64,000 nt of DNA from an uncultured Thiothrix sp. (GCF_937873765.1 NZ_CALMZC010000038.1:1-64000), one strand, 5' to 3'; counted from the stretch's first letter, positions 1 through 8,970 are shown. Numbers and translations are program-made. The notes: a model not told the origin generated them from the sequence alone.

Positions 1-30
1 CGCTTAAGTTACTACCGCTTTAGTGGCTCT

Positions 31-318
31 TCAACTCCTCTGGTGCATGACCCGAGTGGGATCTAAGCCGACCTGCTGCATATCAAAATGTCGAAAGCAG
101 GGCTGAGTAAACGCAAATTGGCCGTTAGTTTCGGCAATGATTTTTTCTAAATCATTTTCTACTTGAATTAAACCCGCACTCATCACAAACGACATAGGCA
201 CGGAGTCATGTAATAAAGAGGAAGGTGGTAAACGGGAAAACCCCGCTTGAGCGTGGAGCTGAAGAAAAGCTTCACTAAGACTTTGAGTATCGAAAGCAAG
301 TAGTTTCGTCAAAGACAT
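31..318 (-). pseudogene. Truncated alanyl-tRNA-synthetase-like N-terminal fragment
   Basis: The 95-residue product resembles the extreme N-terminus of class II AlaRS. It has the helix that precedes the PSSLL strand, an 'SAGLIQ' segment where AlaRS has 'TNAGMNQ', and 'FTQPCFRHFDMQQVG' where AlaRS has the 'SQKCIRAGGKHNDLENVG' type of block. The start at 318 is preferred over 381 because AGGA lies about 9 nt upstream. The reading frame closes with TGA after only 95 codons, while an AlaRS catalytic core needs about 450, so the gene is truncated or frameshifted, or is a stand-alone paralog fragment. Other frames at the window edge give no obvious continuation. Essential AlaRS should be elsewhere. 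Family resemblance is moderate, and whether it is a real product or a remnant is open. Confidence 0.45.
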
Positions 319-343
319 GGAATAAAATCCTGTGCGGGGTTTT

Positions 344-378
344 AAATCTGAGTTTAGTTGCCAACCACCCTCAGATTT
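344..378. promoter_or_regulatory. Stem-loop in the leader of the AlaRS-like fragment
   Basis: AAATCTGA at 344-351 is exactly repeated in inverted form as TCAGATTT at 371-378, separated by 19 nt. It lies 26 nt upstream of the preferred start codon of the AlaRS-like fragment, so it would fold in its 5' untranslated RNA. It could be a leader structure or a regulator-binding palindrome; nothing here tells which. Confidence 0.3.
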
Positions 379-493
379 CAATGGAGTCTAGTTTAGAATG
401 TATACCGAAAATTTGAGCAAGTCTACCTAACTCATTCAAGTTGATGTTTAAAATTGATACTTCACATCTAGCAGAAAAAAATAAGGAGTTTGC

Positions 494-1054
494 TTAAAAC
501 CAGTAATTCGGATAACGCCGCAACGGCGACAGATTATTAATGAATAATGCGACGACTAAGAGTAAAACGACGCCCAGCAAAATCGGATCAAGCACGAACC
601 AATAACCTAATTCATGCACTCGCTCACTACCTGCTACTGCAATCAGGGCAGTGCCGCCGCCCGGAGGATGGGTCGTGCGGGTTAAGTACATCAGCACAAT
701 AGCAGTCGCTACCGTCAAAGCAGAGCTTAACCATAAAGGATCAGGGAGTAATTTATAGAAACTCACACCCACTAAGGCACAAATCAGATGTCCGCCTAAT
801 ACATAGCGCGGTTGAGAAAAAGGCGCACTCGGTGAACCGTATAGGAGTACTGCGGTTGCACCAAAAGAACCAATCAACAGTAAATGATCTTGTGTCGTTA
901 AACTCATGCGACTATCGAGCCAGCCTACTAAAGCAATCCCTAAGAAACCACCAATCCATGAGCAGAGCGCATTACGCCAGTGAATCGGATGAGGTGAGCG
1001 ATTGCCACCCCCTTTCATCTTTTGTAGGTAGTTATTCAATTTAAGTAATAACAT
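494..1054 (-). CDS. HPP family integral membrane protein
   Basis: This is a 186-residue inner-membrane protein of the HPP family. Visible hallmarks are the HPPGGGTAL motif (around residue 129) that names the family and the closing RRYPNYWF typical of these proteins. Four or five hydrophobic segments span roughly residues 30-50, 56-72, 86-103, 108-124 and 153-171. Some HPP-family members have been linked to nitrite transport in plastids and cyanobacteria; no such role can be read from the context here. It is monocistronic, divergent from the baeSR pair, with about 140 bp of shared upstream region. The family call is secure and the substrate is unknown. Confidence 0.85.
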   Translation of the reverse strand: MLLLKLNNYLQKMKGGGNRSPHPIHWRNALCSWIGGFLGIALVGWLDSRMSLTTQDHLLLIGSFGATAVLLYGSPSAPFSQPRYVLGGHLICALVGVSFYKLLPDPLWLSSALTVATAIVLMYLTRTTHPPGGGTALIAVAGSERVHELGYWFVLDPILLGVVLLLVVALFINNLSPLRRYPNYWF

Positions 1055-1193
1055 AGAAATTCCTTGTTTTGGTGCATTCTAACCCGACTTATCGTTGCAA
1101 CTATTAGCTTGAAGGAATAGGCCGCCCAGAATTTTTGCTATTTACATGCATGCCCTCCATTTTTCCTACGCATTTAGGGATTACTATAAGTCG

Positions 1194-2645
1194 ATGAAAA
1201 TGACCATCTTCTCTAAACTCTTGCTGACGATTCTCACCACTACCTTGGTGGTGATTCTCTTCATGATGTTTTTCATGAATTGGAGTTTTCGCACGGGCTT
1301 TGCGGATTATCAATATCGCAATGATTTAGAGCGTGCTCATCGGCTCGTGGAACGTTTGGAAGAGGTTTGGGAAGAGCAAGGTAGTTGGAATAGTCTGCGA
1401 ACTGACCGTCGCAATTGGTCGTTATTGCTAGCTGAAATTGGCGAAGGCCGGTTCGCACGCCGTGCTGACCGCCTCCTCAATGACGTGCATCATACACGTA
1501 GTCGGCAAGAGAATAATCAGCCACCTCCCCCTCCGCCTAATCAAAGTTTAGCGGGGCGTTTACGCTTACTAACGAAAAATGGCGAAGTCCTGATTGGTAT
1601 GCCTGTTCTTCGCCCTGAAGATAAATCCACCAGTTTAGAAATTACGGTGAATCAGCAAACAGTGGGTTGGCTACAAATTATTCAACGCACTTTAATCACG
1701 GATCAAATCGCTGAAACCTTTCGTAAACAGCAAGCACACAATGCTTATTTGATCGGATTGTTCGCAGTAGGATTATCAGTATTGATGGCTTTATTAGCAG
1801 CCCGTCAATTTGTGCGTCCGGTGAAGCGCTTGATGCAGGGTGCAAAGACCTTAAGTGAGGGACATTACAGCACGCAAATTTCAGTGAGTTCGAGCGATGA
1901 GCTGGGCGATTTAGCACAGCGCTTTAATCAATTGGCGGAGTCTTTGCAACAGCATCAAGAACAGCGTGCTCAATGGATTGCGGATATTTCCCACGAATTA
2001 CGTACACCCTTAGCGGTGTTACGTAGCGAAATTGAAGCGTTACAAGATGGGATTCGTAGCCCTACGCCGGAGCGAATTCGTTCTCTACATGCTGAGGTCT
2101 TATCTTTGAGTAAATTGGTGGATGATTTGCATCAGCTATCGATGTCCGATGCAGGCGAGTTGGATCGTTCAGATCTGACGGTGTTAGATCTGAACGAGGT
2201 GCTGCAAGATCTCCTGCAAAGTAGTAGTGTCCGTCTTGCCAGTAAGGGCTTAAGTTTAGAAGCTCGGTTGCAACCTCAGCCTTTAGTTATTCAAGCAGAC
2301 TATAAAAGTCTGCGCCAAGTGTTTGGAAACCTGCTAGAAAATAGTTATCGCTATACCGATACACCGGGTCGGGTGGTGGTAAGTAGTCAGCAAAAAGGCA
2401 GTAACGCAGTATTGATTGTACAAGACAGCTCACCCGGTGTGCCTGATGCTGCGTTACCCCGCTTGTTTGATCGTTTATTTAGGGTAGATAAGTCGCGTAG
2501 TCGTGCCTTAGGTGGCTCTGGCTTAGGCTTGTCGATTTGTAAAAATATCGTCGAAGGTTTAGGGGGACAGATTTATGCACAGCACTCGCCTTTAGGGGGC
2601 TTAGCGGTGTATGTTGAATTTCCTCTAGCCGATGTAACAGCATAA
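1194..2645 (+). CDS. baeS: BaeS-like envelope-stress sensor histidine kinase
   Basis: This is an inner-membrane sensor kinase of 483 residues using the ATG at 1194; an in-frame ATG at 1146 would add 16 residues with no membrane or signal value. It has TM1 at about residues 10-30, a periplasmic sensor domain with a run of six prolines, TM2 near 180-200, HAMP, HisKA with the phospho-acceptor His267 in 'ISHELRTP', and HATPase_c with N, G1 (DSSPGV) and G2 (GGSGLGL) boxes. The stretch from 'ADISHELRTPLAVLR' through 'KLVDDLHQLSMSD' is nearly identical to Escherichia coli BaeS as I remember it. baeR begins 2 bp after its stop, giving a classic two-component operon. BaeSR normally drives efflux and envelope-repair genes; the target genes here are not known, though an RND pump lies 6 kb away. 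Confidence 0.93.
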   Translation: MKMTIFSKLLLTILTTTLVVILFMMFFMNWSFRTGFADYQYRNDLERAHRLVERLEEVWEEQGSWNSLRTDRRNWSLLLAEIGEGRFARRADRLLNDVHHTRSRQENNQPPPPPPNQSLAGRLRLLTKNGEVLIGMPVLRPEDKSTSLEITVNQQTVGWLQIIQRTLITDQIAETFRKQQAHNAYLIGLFAVGLSVLMALLAARQFVRPVKRLMQGAKTLSEGHYSTQISVSSSDELGDLAQRFNQLAESLQQHQEQRAQWIADISHELRTPLAVLRSEIEALQDGIRSPTPERIRSLHAEVLSLSKLVDDLHQLSMSDAGELDRSDLTVLDLNEVLQDLLQSSSVRLASKGLSLEARLQPQPLVIQADYKSLRQVFGNLLENSYRYTDTPGRVVVSSQQKGSNAVLIVQDSSPGVPDAALPRLFDRLFRVDKSRSRALGGSGLGLSICKNIVEGLGGQIYAQHSPLGGLAVYVEFPLADVTA

Positions 2646-2647
2646 GC

Positions 2648-3343
2648 ATGGATAAGCAAAAAAATATTCTAATTGTGGAAGATGAGCCGAAACTGGCCGA
2701 AGTTTTGCGAGAATATTTGCAGCAATCAGGCTTTAGGGTGGATTGGCTCGCGAATGGTTTAGACGTGGTCGCTTGGGTACGAGAACAGCAGCCGGATTTA
2801 ATTATTCTGGATTTAATGCTGCCCGGCAAAGATGGCTTACAGATTTTCCGCGAAGTTCGTCAATTCACCGATACACCCATCATTATGGCAACTGCTAAAG
2901 TGGATGAAATTGATCGCTTAGTGGGTTTGGAGTTGGGTGCAGACGATTATGTCTGTAAGCCCTACAGTCCGCGTGAGTTAGTGGTGCGGGTGAAAAATAT
3001 TCTGCGCCGTGCAGCGATGCCAGCTCGTGAATTATTAGTCGAAACTGGGATTGAGATTGATGCAGAGCGCATGGAGGTACGCATTAACGGGCAGGCTTTA
3101 GTGCTAACACCAGTAGAGTTTCGGCTATTGCAGCAGTTTGTTAACAATCCCGGTAAGGTTTATTCACGTAATCACCTCTTGGATCATTTGTATAATGACC
3201 ATCGCATCGTGACGGATCGTGCGGTCGATAGCCATATTAAGAATCTGCGTCGCAAGCTCGAAGCCGCTATTCCTGAGAAAGAAGTGATTCGTTCTGTTTA
3301 TGGCGTGGGGTATAAGTTTGATACAACAAGCATAGACAATTAA
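2648..3343 (+). CDS. baeR: BaeR-like OmpR-family response regulator
   Basis: This is the cytoplasmic DNA-binding partner of BaeS. The receiver domain spans residues 7-118, with the acidic pair in 'VEDEPK', phospho-acceptor Asp55 in 'LDLMLPG', the switch Thr/Ala near 'MATAKV' and Lys in 'CKPYSP'. The 'EIDRLVGLELGADDYVCKPYSPRE' region is characteristic of BaeR. The C-terminal winged helix (about 130-228) carries 'LTPVEFRLLQ' and the recognition helix region 'VTDRAVDSHIKNLRRKLE'. The length of 231 fits the family. It is co-transcribed with baeS (2-bp gap). A 7-bp hairpin follows the gene before dsbB. Confidence 0.93.
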   Translation: MDKQKNILIVEDEPKLAEVLREYLQQSGFRVDWLANGLDVVAWVREQQPDLIILDLMLPGKDGLQIFREVRQFTDTPIIMATAKVDEIDRLVGLELGADDYVCKPYSPRELVVRVKNILRRAAMPARELLVETGIEIDAERMEVRINGQALVLTPVEFRLLQQFVNNPGKVYSRNHLLDHLYNDHRIVTDRAVDSHIKNLRRKLEAAIPEKEVIRSVYGVGYKFDTTSIDN

Positions 3344-3352
3344 AATAAAAGC

Positions 3353-3372
3353 AGCAAAGATGTACCTTTGCT
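3353..3372 (+). terminator. Hairpin between baeR and dsbB
   Basis: AGCAAAG at 3353-3359 pairs with CTTTGCT at 3366-3372 around a 6-nt loop, 10 nt after the baeR stop. There is no strong U tract, so it may only attenuate transcription or stabilise the 3' end. A separate weak ribosome site (AAGGA) precedes dsbB. Confidence 0.35.
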
Positions 3373-3401
3373 AACAAGAACTATCAAGGATTGTATTTTA
3401 A

Positions 3402-3923
3402 ATGCTAGAAAGACTTGCACGTTGGAACCGTTCTGCTGCGTTTTGGCTGATCTTGATTGTGCTGTGTATTGCGCTAGAAGGCGCTGCTTTAGTTTATCAA
3501 TATGCTTTCTATTACGATCCCTGTGTACTCTGCGTACATATTCGTGCGTGGATTTTGGGGATTTTCGTGGCTTCCCTACTGGGCCTTATCCTCCGCAATA
3601 ATCGTCTTGGTTTAATTATTTCGAATCTACTAGTGCTGCTCAGTTCATTAGGCTTTGTGGAGCGCTCTTACCGCACCTTAGGTACTGAAATGGGTTTTTT
3701 GGATGGAGCCTGTTCAATGAACCCGAATTTCCCGAGTTTCTTGGCGCTCAACAAATGGCTACCCGCTGTATTTGAGCCATTGACTTCTTGCGGCTATACC
3801 CCGTGGGTGATTCCGCAGATCTTATCAATGGCTCAGGCTTTAATGATTTGCTCAGTGGTAATGGCCTTAGGCATGTTAGTGATGCTGATTGCGAGTTTAC
3901 GCCGCCCCACAGATAGTTTTTAA
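3402..3923 (+). CDS. dsbB: DsbB family disulfide bond formation protein
   Basis: This is a four-helix inner-membrane quinone oxidoreductase that re-oxidises the periplasmic thiol oxidase DsbA. The first periplasmic cysteine pair is CVLC (residues 41-44, directly after the first helix), matching the CxxC of DsbB. The second periplasmic loop holds cysteines in 'DGACSMNP' and 'LTSCGYTP', matching the Cys104/Cys130 pair. Hydrophobic segments lie near 15-32, 48-63, 69-85 and 138-162. The length of 173 is normal. No dsbA is adjacent. Its 3' end overlaps the convergent DUF924 gene by 4 bp. Confidence 0.9.
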   Translation: MLERLARWNRSAAFWLILIVLCIALEGAALVYQYAFYYDPCVLCVHIRAWILGIFVASLLGLILRNNRLGLIISNLLVLLSSLGFVERSYRTLGTEMGFLDGACSMNPNFPSFLALNKWLPAVFEPLTSCGYTPWVIPQILSMAQALMICSVVMALGMLVMLIASLRRPTDSF

Positions 3924-4462
3924 CCTTTAAAAGCCTCTTTTGAATTTAGGTACTCTAGTTCGGCTGGAGTACTTTCCCGCCCTAGGGCGGCATTTCGATG
4001 GGGAAAACGCCCAAAGCGTTGCACAATCCCACGATGATGTTCTGCAAAGCGTGCATTCTCGGTCAAACCAGCGGCTGTAAATAAACGCACTGATTCATCC
4101 TGATCCGCTAAGTGTTCACTGTGCATCAAGGGCATATACAAAAACATCACACGTTCAGGTGGCAATTGCTGATCAAAGCTTTGCGCAAGCGCGTGTTTAG
4201 TTACGGCTACGACTTGCTGCTCCGTGGAAAAGCTAAGCGCTGCACCGCGATACATATTCAATGGAAATTGGTCGAGCACAATACACAGAGCTAAGCAGCC
4301 TTCGGCAGTTTGTTTCCATGAATCTAATTTACCGTCTCTGGCTTCAGCCCAAGTATTCTCGAAACGTTCACGAATCTCTGCATCAATAGTGGGTGTTGAG
4401 CTAAACCAATGTTGCTGCATTGGAGGCGTATACCAAAAATCTAAAATATCCTTAATCTGCAT
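3920..4462 (-). CDS. DUF924 family protein
   Basis: This is a soluble helical protein of 180 residues of the DUF924 family. Recognisable blocks are 'ILDFWYTP..QQHWFSSTP' at the N-terminus, 'CLALCIVLDQFPLNMYRG' in the middle, 'FLYMPLMHSEHLADQ' and 'HRGIVQRFGRFPHRNAALGR' near the end. The start at 4462 is favoured because GGAG sits 6 nt upstream; an ATG 4 codons earlier lacks a better site. Family members are uncharacterised and resemble TPR-like helical proteins. It is convergent with dsbB (4-bp overlap of the ends). Confidence 0.85.
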   Translation of the reverse strand: MQIKDILDFWYTPPMQQHWFSSTPTIDAEIRERFENTWAEARDGKLDSWKQTAEGCLALCIVLDQFPLNMYRGAALSFSTEQQVVAVTKHALAQSFDQQLPPERVMFLYMPLMHSEHLADQDESVRLFTAAGLTENARFAEHHRGIVQRFGRFPHRNAALGRESTPAELEYLNSKEAFKG

Positions 4463-4653
4463 CGCTGGCTCCAAAACTTTTTCTTGATGAGGGGATTATA
4501 GAGGAGTCTAGACAAACTCTATAATAAGCTGGTTTTGAACCGCTGGGTCAATAATTGCCTAGTAGCAAGCTAGGATGAATCATTCAAGCTTGTGTCTTCA
4601 GTACGCAAGCATAGCCTATTAACTTTAGCTTAGATCTTATGTCAGAGGAACAA

Positions 4654-5118
4654 ATGGCTCATCAATATACAGCAGAAGTGATTTGGGAGCGTGGGCAACA
4701 AGCTTTTCTCGATAATCGTTACAGTCGACAATATCTTATGAAATTTGATGGGGGCATCGAAGTCATCGGCTCATCCTCCCCTTGGGTAGTTCCGCTGCCG
4801 TTGTCAGCACCTCAGGCAGTTGATCCAGAGGAATCTTTTGTTTCAGCTATTTCAAGTTGTCACATGCTGTGGTTCTTATCGATTGCTGCAAAACGAGGTT
4901 TTGTGGTCGACTTTTATCATGATCAAGCGGTAGGTGTGATGACAGCTAATGCACACAAAAAATATTGGGTTTCAGAAGTGGTGCTCCAGCCAAAAATTCT
5001 ATTTTCAGGAGTTAAACTACCTTCACTAGCAGCAATTCAGCAGATGCATGATGAGGCACACGAAGAGTGTTTTATTGCTAATTCAGTGAAAACCCAGATA
5101 ACTATTAGTGCCCAGTAA
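4654..5118 (+). CDS. OsmC-family peroxiredoxin-like protein
   Basis: This is a 154-residue OsmC/Ohr-superfamily protein, in which a thiol reduces organic hydroperoxides. The 'AVDPEESFVSAISSCHMLWFLSIAAKRGF' block holds the first conserved Cys. The second Cys, in 'EECFIANS', lies near the C-terminus as in the family. The region 'NRYSRQYLMKFDGGIEVIGSSSPWVVPLPLS' is typical of the OsmC subgroup in proteobacteria. The ATG at 4654 has AGGA five nt upstream, so it is chosen over the ATG at 4639. The sirtuin gene follows after 46 bp in the same orientation, so the two are probably co-transcribed. Confidence 0.88.
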   Translation: MAHQYTAEVIWERGQQAFLDNRYSRQYLMKFDGGIEVIGSSSPWVVPLPLSAPQAVDPEESFVSAISSCHMLWFLSIAAKRGFVVDFYHDQAVGVMTANAHKKYWVSEVVLQPKILFSGVKLPSLAAIQQMHDEAHEECFIANSVKTQITISAQ

Positions 5119-5164
5119 GATTTTATAGGCCTAGCTAAAAATCTATGAAAAAAGGGAACTAGAC

Positions 5165-6028
5165 TTGGCAAATCAATTGCGTATTCAAGCCGATACACTC
5201 TACCGCTTCATTCAACTCCATCCACGTTTGCTAGTATTAACTGGTGCTGGCGTAAGCTTAGCATCGGGTATTCCTACTTATCGGGATGAAAATGGGGTAT
5301 GGCAGCGTGGTACACCGTTGCAGCACTATGATTTCATTCAAAAAGAAGCTGTGCGTAAGCGATACTGGGCGCGTTCCTTTGTCGGTTGGCCAAGTATCTC
5401 TCAAGCTCAACCTAATATAGCTCATCAGGCTCTAGCCCAATTAGAAAAACTGGGTTTAATTGAGCAGCTAGTGACACAAAATGTAGACAATCTGCATCAA
5501 GCAGCAGGCAGTGAACAAGTAGTAGATTTACATGGCAACTTGCAGAGAGTCATATGCTTACAATGTGGAGCAAAGACTACGCGTGCTGAACAACAAGTAC
5601 GCTTAGCAGAACTTAATCCTCAGCTACCAAGCTTGCAAGCTGAAGTTCGCCCTGATGGCGATGCGGCCTTAGCAGATGATTATTTTGCGCATTTACACTT
5701 ACCTACTTGTTTAGTTTGCGCGGGTGTACTGATGCCTGATGTCGTATTTTTTGGGGGTACTGTTCCAGTTACACGGGTAGATAACTGTTTGACTGCACTG
5801 GAAAAGTCTGACGCTTTATTCGTGGTTGGTAGTTCGCTCAAAGTTTATTCAGGTTATCGGTTTTGCGTGCGTGCCAAAGAATGGGGTAAGCCGATTATTT
5901 TACTTAATCCCGGGAACACGCGCGCGGACGAAATAGCGCAATTACATATTCGGGCAGATTGTGGAGCAGTGTTAAATGAGTTAGTGGAGAGCCTTTTCTC
6001 GCAGCTCCAAGGTAACTGCGAGGATTAA
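5165..6028 (+). CDS. SIRT4-like class II Sir2 NAD-dependent deacylase
   Basis: This is a 287-residue sirtuin starting with TTG after an AAGGGA site; no in-frame ATG lies close enough to keep the Rossmann motif. It has the 'TGAGVSLASGIPTYRDENGVW' NAD-binding loop, 'TQNVDNLHQAAGS', the catalytic His in 'DLHGNL', and zinc cysteines in CLQC and CLVC. 'RYWARSFVGWP', 'VRPDGDAAL', 'PDVVFFGGTVP' and 'VVGSSLKVYSGYRF' are specifically those of the mitochondrial SIRT4 branch rather than E. coli CobB. SIRT4-type enzymes remove lipoyl, biotinyl and related acyl groups more than acetyl; the substrate here is inferred only from that kinship. It follows the OsmC gene. Confidence 0.92.
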   Translation: MANQLRIQADTLYRFIQLHPRLLVLTGAGVSLASGIPTYRDENGVWQRGTPLQHYDFIQKEAVRKRYWARSFVGWPSISQAQPNIAHQALAQLEKLGLIEQLVTQNVDNLHQAAGSEQVVDLHGNLQRVICLQCGAKTTRAEQQVRLAELNPQLPSLQAEVRPDGDAALADDYFAHLHLPTCLVCAGVLMPDVVFFGGTVPVTRVDNCLTALEKSDALFVVGSSLKVYSGYRFCVRAKEWGKPIILLNPGNTRADEIAQLHIRADCGAVLNELVESLFSQLQGNCED

Positions 6029-6046
6029 AAGGTTAGAGGCTAGCAA

Positions 6047-6292
6047 TTAAGAGCTACTGGAGCCACTTTTTCCGCTGAAAATATTAAAAGTATCCATCCA
6101 ACGTTTGGCAAAATCAGCGTTATTCATAATGGAAGACTGAAAAAAACCCATAGGATCATAGCCATCAGCACCCGAAGTCAGGCGCTCCAGCATCTTATCC
6201 ATGACCTGTCTATTGAATTCCTGTACATCTGGTAAGCCTACCAGACGACGCATTTCCTCAGGCGTTACCTCAACGTCGATTTTAATATTCAT
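6047..6292 (-). CDS. Small DUF6489-like protein
   Basis: This is an 81-residue soluble protein starting 'MNIKIDVEVTPEEMRRLVGLPDVQEFN' and ending in a Lys/Gly/Ser-rich tail with five serines. The N-terminal block matches my memory of the DUF6489 family of short proteobacterial proteins. The middle is predicted helical and mentions no catalytic motif. AGGAG-like sequence precedes the ATG. It lies convergent to the sirtuin and 39 bp downstream of the larger DUF6929-like gene on the same strand. The function is unknown; members may relate to membrane or polyhydroxyalkanoate-associated proteins, but this is not supported here. Confidence 0.65.
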   Translation of the reverse strand: MNIKIDVEVTPEEMRRLVGLPDVQEFNRQVMDKMLERLTSGADGYDPMGFFQSSIMNNADFAKRWMDTFNIFSGKSGSSSS

Positions 6293-6331
6293 CGTCTTCT
6301 CTCCTCAGCAGAACGATTTTTATTTTAAGTC

Positions 6332-7258
6332 TTAAAATGGATAGCCGCTTAAACTCACATTTAATAATACGGCTGCTTGCTTTGGGTCATCTGCATCAGT
6401 CACTAAGAGCAAGTGCACCTGATTCCCCTCGACTTGTGCAGTGATACCCTCGATTTTGTAACGATTATCTAAGATCGTCAAATTAACTAGCTTACCTTGA
6501 GCATTGATCACACCCAGAGCTGCTGCTACTAAGTCACCATCCGCATAACTATTATCGGTGGCTTCTGCTGCTGCAGAAAACACCCAGCTACCATCCGGCA
6601 AAGAAGCCGCATCGGTAAAGCATAAGGGCACACCTTCGACTTCACCTAATGGATAGGCTTGAATCGAAATAATCAGCTCCGGCACTAAACTTTGCTGCTT
6701 AGTGATTGTGCTTAAAGTTTGTGCGAGCTCTAAACGAATACAAGCATTCTGGCTATTAGCCGCTTGATTGCCCCGTTGCAGCAAATTCAAATAGCCATCA
6801 ACGAAAGCACCCTCAATATTCAGATCAGCGAAATGCTCGGAGAGTTTTGCATATAAGAGGCTTAGATCAATGATGAGCGGTGATGTATTAATCGCCCCAT
6901 CAGCCGCCAAACCCAAGAGCACTCCTTGACGACGGCGTTTTTTTGAGCCAGAGCCAAGTGCTAATAATGCACCGTTGGGATAAGTACCAAAAGCGGGTAG
7001 TAAGGTTAAAGCTTCAAAGTCGGGTTTATATGCCTTGCGTTCTTTTGGCTCATCGGGCAAAGCACCTTCCAATAAACGCAATAAGCGTCCGGGCGCGGTT
7101 TGGCTACGTGAAAAAATCCCTAAATGATTTTCGTCATCGGCTATCACATATAAGTAATCGCCGACACTGACTAAGCCACTCGCTGCTGCCAAAAACAGCG
7201 GGCGGCCAATGGCAGTGGGTTCGGCTAAATCTAAAGAGCGAAGTCTAGTGAGCTGCAA
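6332..7258 (-). CDS. DUF6929-like predicted beta-propeller protein
   Basis: This is a 308-residue protein without signal peptide or membrane segment. It reads as a series of short beta strands with repeated 'G..LYVIADDENHLGIF', 'LLALGSGSKKRRRQGVL', 'GYLNLLQRGNQ' and 'KIEGITAQVEGNQVHLLLVTDADDP' blocks. That pattern is what I associate with the DUF6929 propeller family. The 'SKKRRR' turn and closing 'D.DDP' look conserved. It is 11 bp downstream of ybiT and probably co-transcribed with it. No catalytic residues are evident. Confidence 0.6.
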   Translation of the reverse strand: MQLTRLRSLDLAEPTAIGRPLFLAAASGLVSVGDYLYVIADDENHLGIFSRSQTAPGRLLRLLEGALPDEPKERKAYKPDFEALTLLPAFGTYPNGALLALGSGSKKRRRQGVLLGLAADGAINTSPLIIDLSLLYAKLSEHFADLNIEGAFVDGYLNLLQRGNQAANSQNACIRLELAQTLSTITKQQSLVPELIISIQAYPLGEVEGVPLCFTDAASLPDGSWVFSAAAEATDNSYADGDLVAAALGVINAQGKLVNLTILDNRYKIEGITAQVEGNQVHLLLVTDADDPKQAAVLLNVSLSGYPF

Positions 7259-7269
7259 GATAAACTACC

Positions 7270-8892
7270 TTACTCTAAGCCTTGGCTGTTTAGATATTCG
7301 TCATACGTGCCGCGATAATCTACTATCGAGCCATCGCCTTTCACATCGAAAATCCGAGTGGCTAAGGAGCTTACGAATTCGCGGTCGTGGGAAACGAAGA
7401 TTAGCGTGCCATCGTAACGTGCTAAAGCACCGTTCAAAGACTCGATAGACTCCATATCCAAGTGGTTGGTAGGTTCATCCATCAGCATCACATTAGTACG
7501 CGACAGCATCATCCGCCCAAAAATCATCCGGCCTTTCTCACCACCTGATAGGACTTTTACGGCTTTTTTCACAGTATCACCACCAAATAACAGCCGTCCT
7601 AAAGTGCCGCGAATTTGGGTTTCCGCATCTTCGCCTTCATAGCCTTGTTTACGCACATATTCGGCGATCCAATCGGTGAGGGCGCGGTCGCTTTTGAATT
7701 CATCTTCATGATCTTGATCATAGGTGGAAATGCGCACTTTCTCCGCCCATTTAATAGTGCCTTTTTGTGGCTGTAACTGCCCCAGTAAGAGCTTCATCAG
7801 TGTGGTTTTCCCCACCCCGTTTTCCCCGATCACGGCGACTTTTTCACCGGCTTCGACGGTGAAGCTGAAGTTCTTAATCAGGGGTTGCTCCATCCCTTCA
7901 TAGCCGAAACTGAGGTTTTCCACTTCCACCGCAAAGCGATGTAGACGCTCTTTTTCATCGTATTCAAAGCGAATCCAAGGATATTGACGGCTGGACGGTT
8001 TCACATCCTCTGGCTTGAGTTTTTCAATCAGTTTACGGCGGCTGGTCGCTTGTTTCGCTTTAGATTTATTCGCCGAGAAACGGCGCACGAAATCTTGCAG
8101 CTCTAAAATCCGTTCTTTAGCTTTCGCATTCGCATTCGCTTGACGCTCACGAGCCATGGTGGCCGCTTCCATAAATTCGTCGTAATTGCCCGGATAAACC
8201 TGAATCTTGCCGTAATCCAAGTCCGCCGTATGCGTGCAGACTTGGTTGAGGAAGTGCCGGTCATGCGAAATAATAATCATGGTGGATTCACGATTATTCA
8301 GGGTATCTTCTAGCCAGCGAATCGTGTTGATATCAAGGTTATTGGTGGGTTCGTCCAACAGCAAAATATCAGGATTTGCAAACAAAGCTTGGCACAACAG
8401 TACCCGTAATTTCCAACCCGGAGCGACTTCACGCATCGGGCCATTGTGTTGTTCGACCGGAATCCCCACCGCGAGCAATAACTCACCCGCACGTGCTTCA
8501 GCGGTATAACCGTCGATTTCGGCGAATTGACCTTCGAGTTCCGCCGCCCGCATGTAGTCATCTTCGGTCGCTTCGAGATTCGCATAAATCGCGTCTTTCT
8601 CTGACATGATTTTCCACATGTCATCATGGCCCATCATGACGACATCCAATACGCGCATCTCTTCATAGGCGAATTGGTCTTGGCGCAGATAGGCCATGCG
8701 CTCATTAGTGTCTTTAGAAACATTCCCATGAGTAGGCTCTTGCTGCCCACAAAGGATTTTCATAAATGTCGATTTTCCCGCTCCATTCGCGCCAATCAGG
8801 CCGTAGCGGTTGCCGTCACCGAACTTGACGGAGACGTTATCAAATAAGGGTTTTGCACCAAACTGCATGGTGACATTAGCGGCAACTAGCAC
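7270..8892 (-). CDS. ybiT: ABC-F family ATPase YbiT
   Basis: This is a soluble tandem-ATPase of the ABC-F class, ribosome-associated translation factors, with no membrane domain. There are two nucleotide-binding domains with Walker A 'GANGAGKST' (N-half) and 'GENGVGKTT' (C-half), two LSGGE-class signatures ('VAPGWKLR' degenerate in the N-half and 'LSGGEKGR' in the C-half) and Walker B '[11 protein letters not shown]' and '[11 protein letters not shown]'. The charged linker between them (about 250-310) is the P-site tRNA interaction motif. The N-terminal '[17 protein letters not shown]' and '[14 protein letters not shown]' are diagnostic of YbiT. The length of 540 is standard. Confidence 0.95.
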   Translation of the reverse strand: MLVAANVTMQFGAKPLFDNVSVKFGDGNRYGLIGANGAGKSTFMKILCGQQEPTHGNVSKDTNERMAYLRQDQFAYEEMRVLDVVMMGHDDMWKIMSEKDAIYANLEATEDDYMRAAELEGQFAEIDGYTAEARAGELLLAVGIPVEQHNGPMREVAPGWKLRVLLCQALFANPDILLLDEPTNNLDINTIRWLEDTLNNRESTMIIISHDRHFLNQVCTHTADLDYGKIQVYPGNYDEFMEAATMARERQANANAKAKERILELQDFVRRFSANKSKAKQATSRRKLIEKLKPEDVKPSSRQYPWIRFEYDEKERLHRFAVEVENLSFGYEGMEQPLIKNFSFTVEAGEKVAVIGENGVGKTTLMKLLLGQLQPQKGTIKWAEKVRISTYDQDHEDEFKSDRALTDWIAEYVRKQGYEGEDAETQIRGTLGRLLFGGDTVKKAVKVLSGGEKGRMIFGRMMLSRTNVMLMDEPTNHLDMESIESLNGALARYDGTLIFVSHDREFVSSLATRIFDVKGDGSIVDYRGTYDEYLNSQGLE

Positions 8893-8970
8893 AGGGTATC
8901 CTCGTAAGCAAAACTAGGCGTATTAATGCAGATACTTTAGCAGTTTTGTGCTGTGCACGCAGCGTTGTTG

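Noticed and set aside
832..1044. Short plus-strand frames opposite HPP and similar antisense frames throughout
   Set aside because: They lie opposite clearly homologous genes, have no ribosome sites and no recognisable domains.
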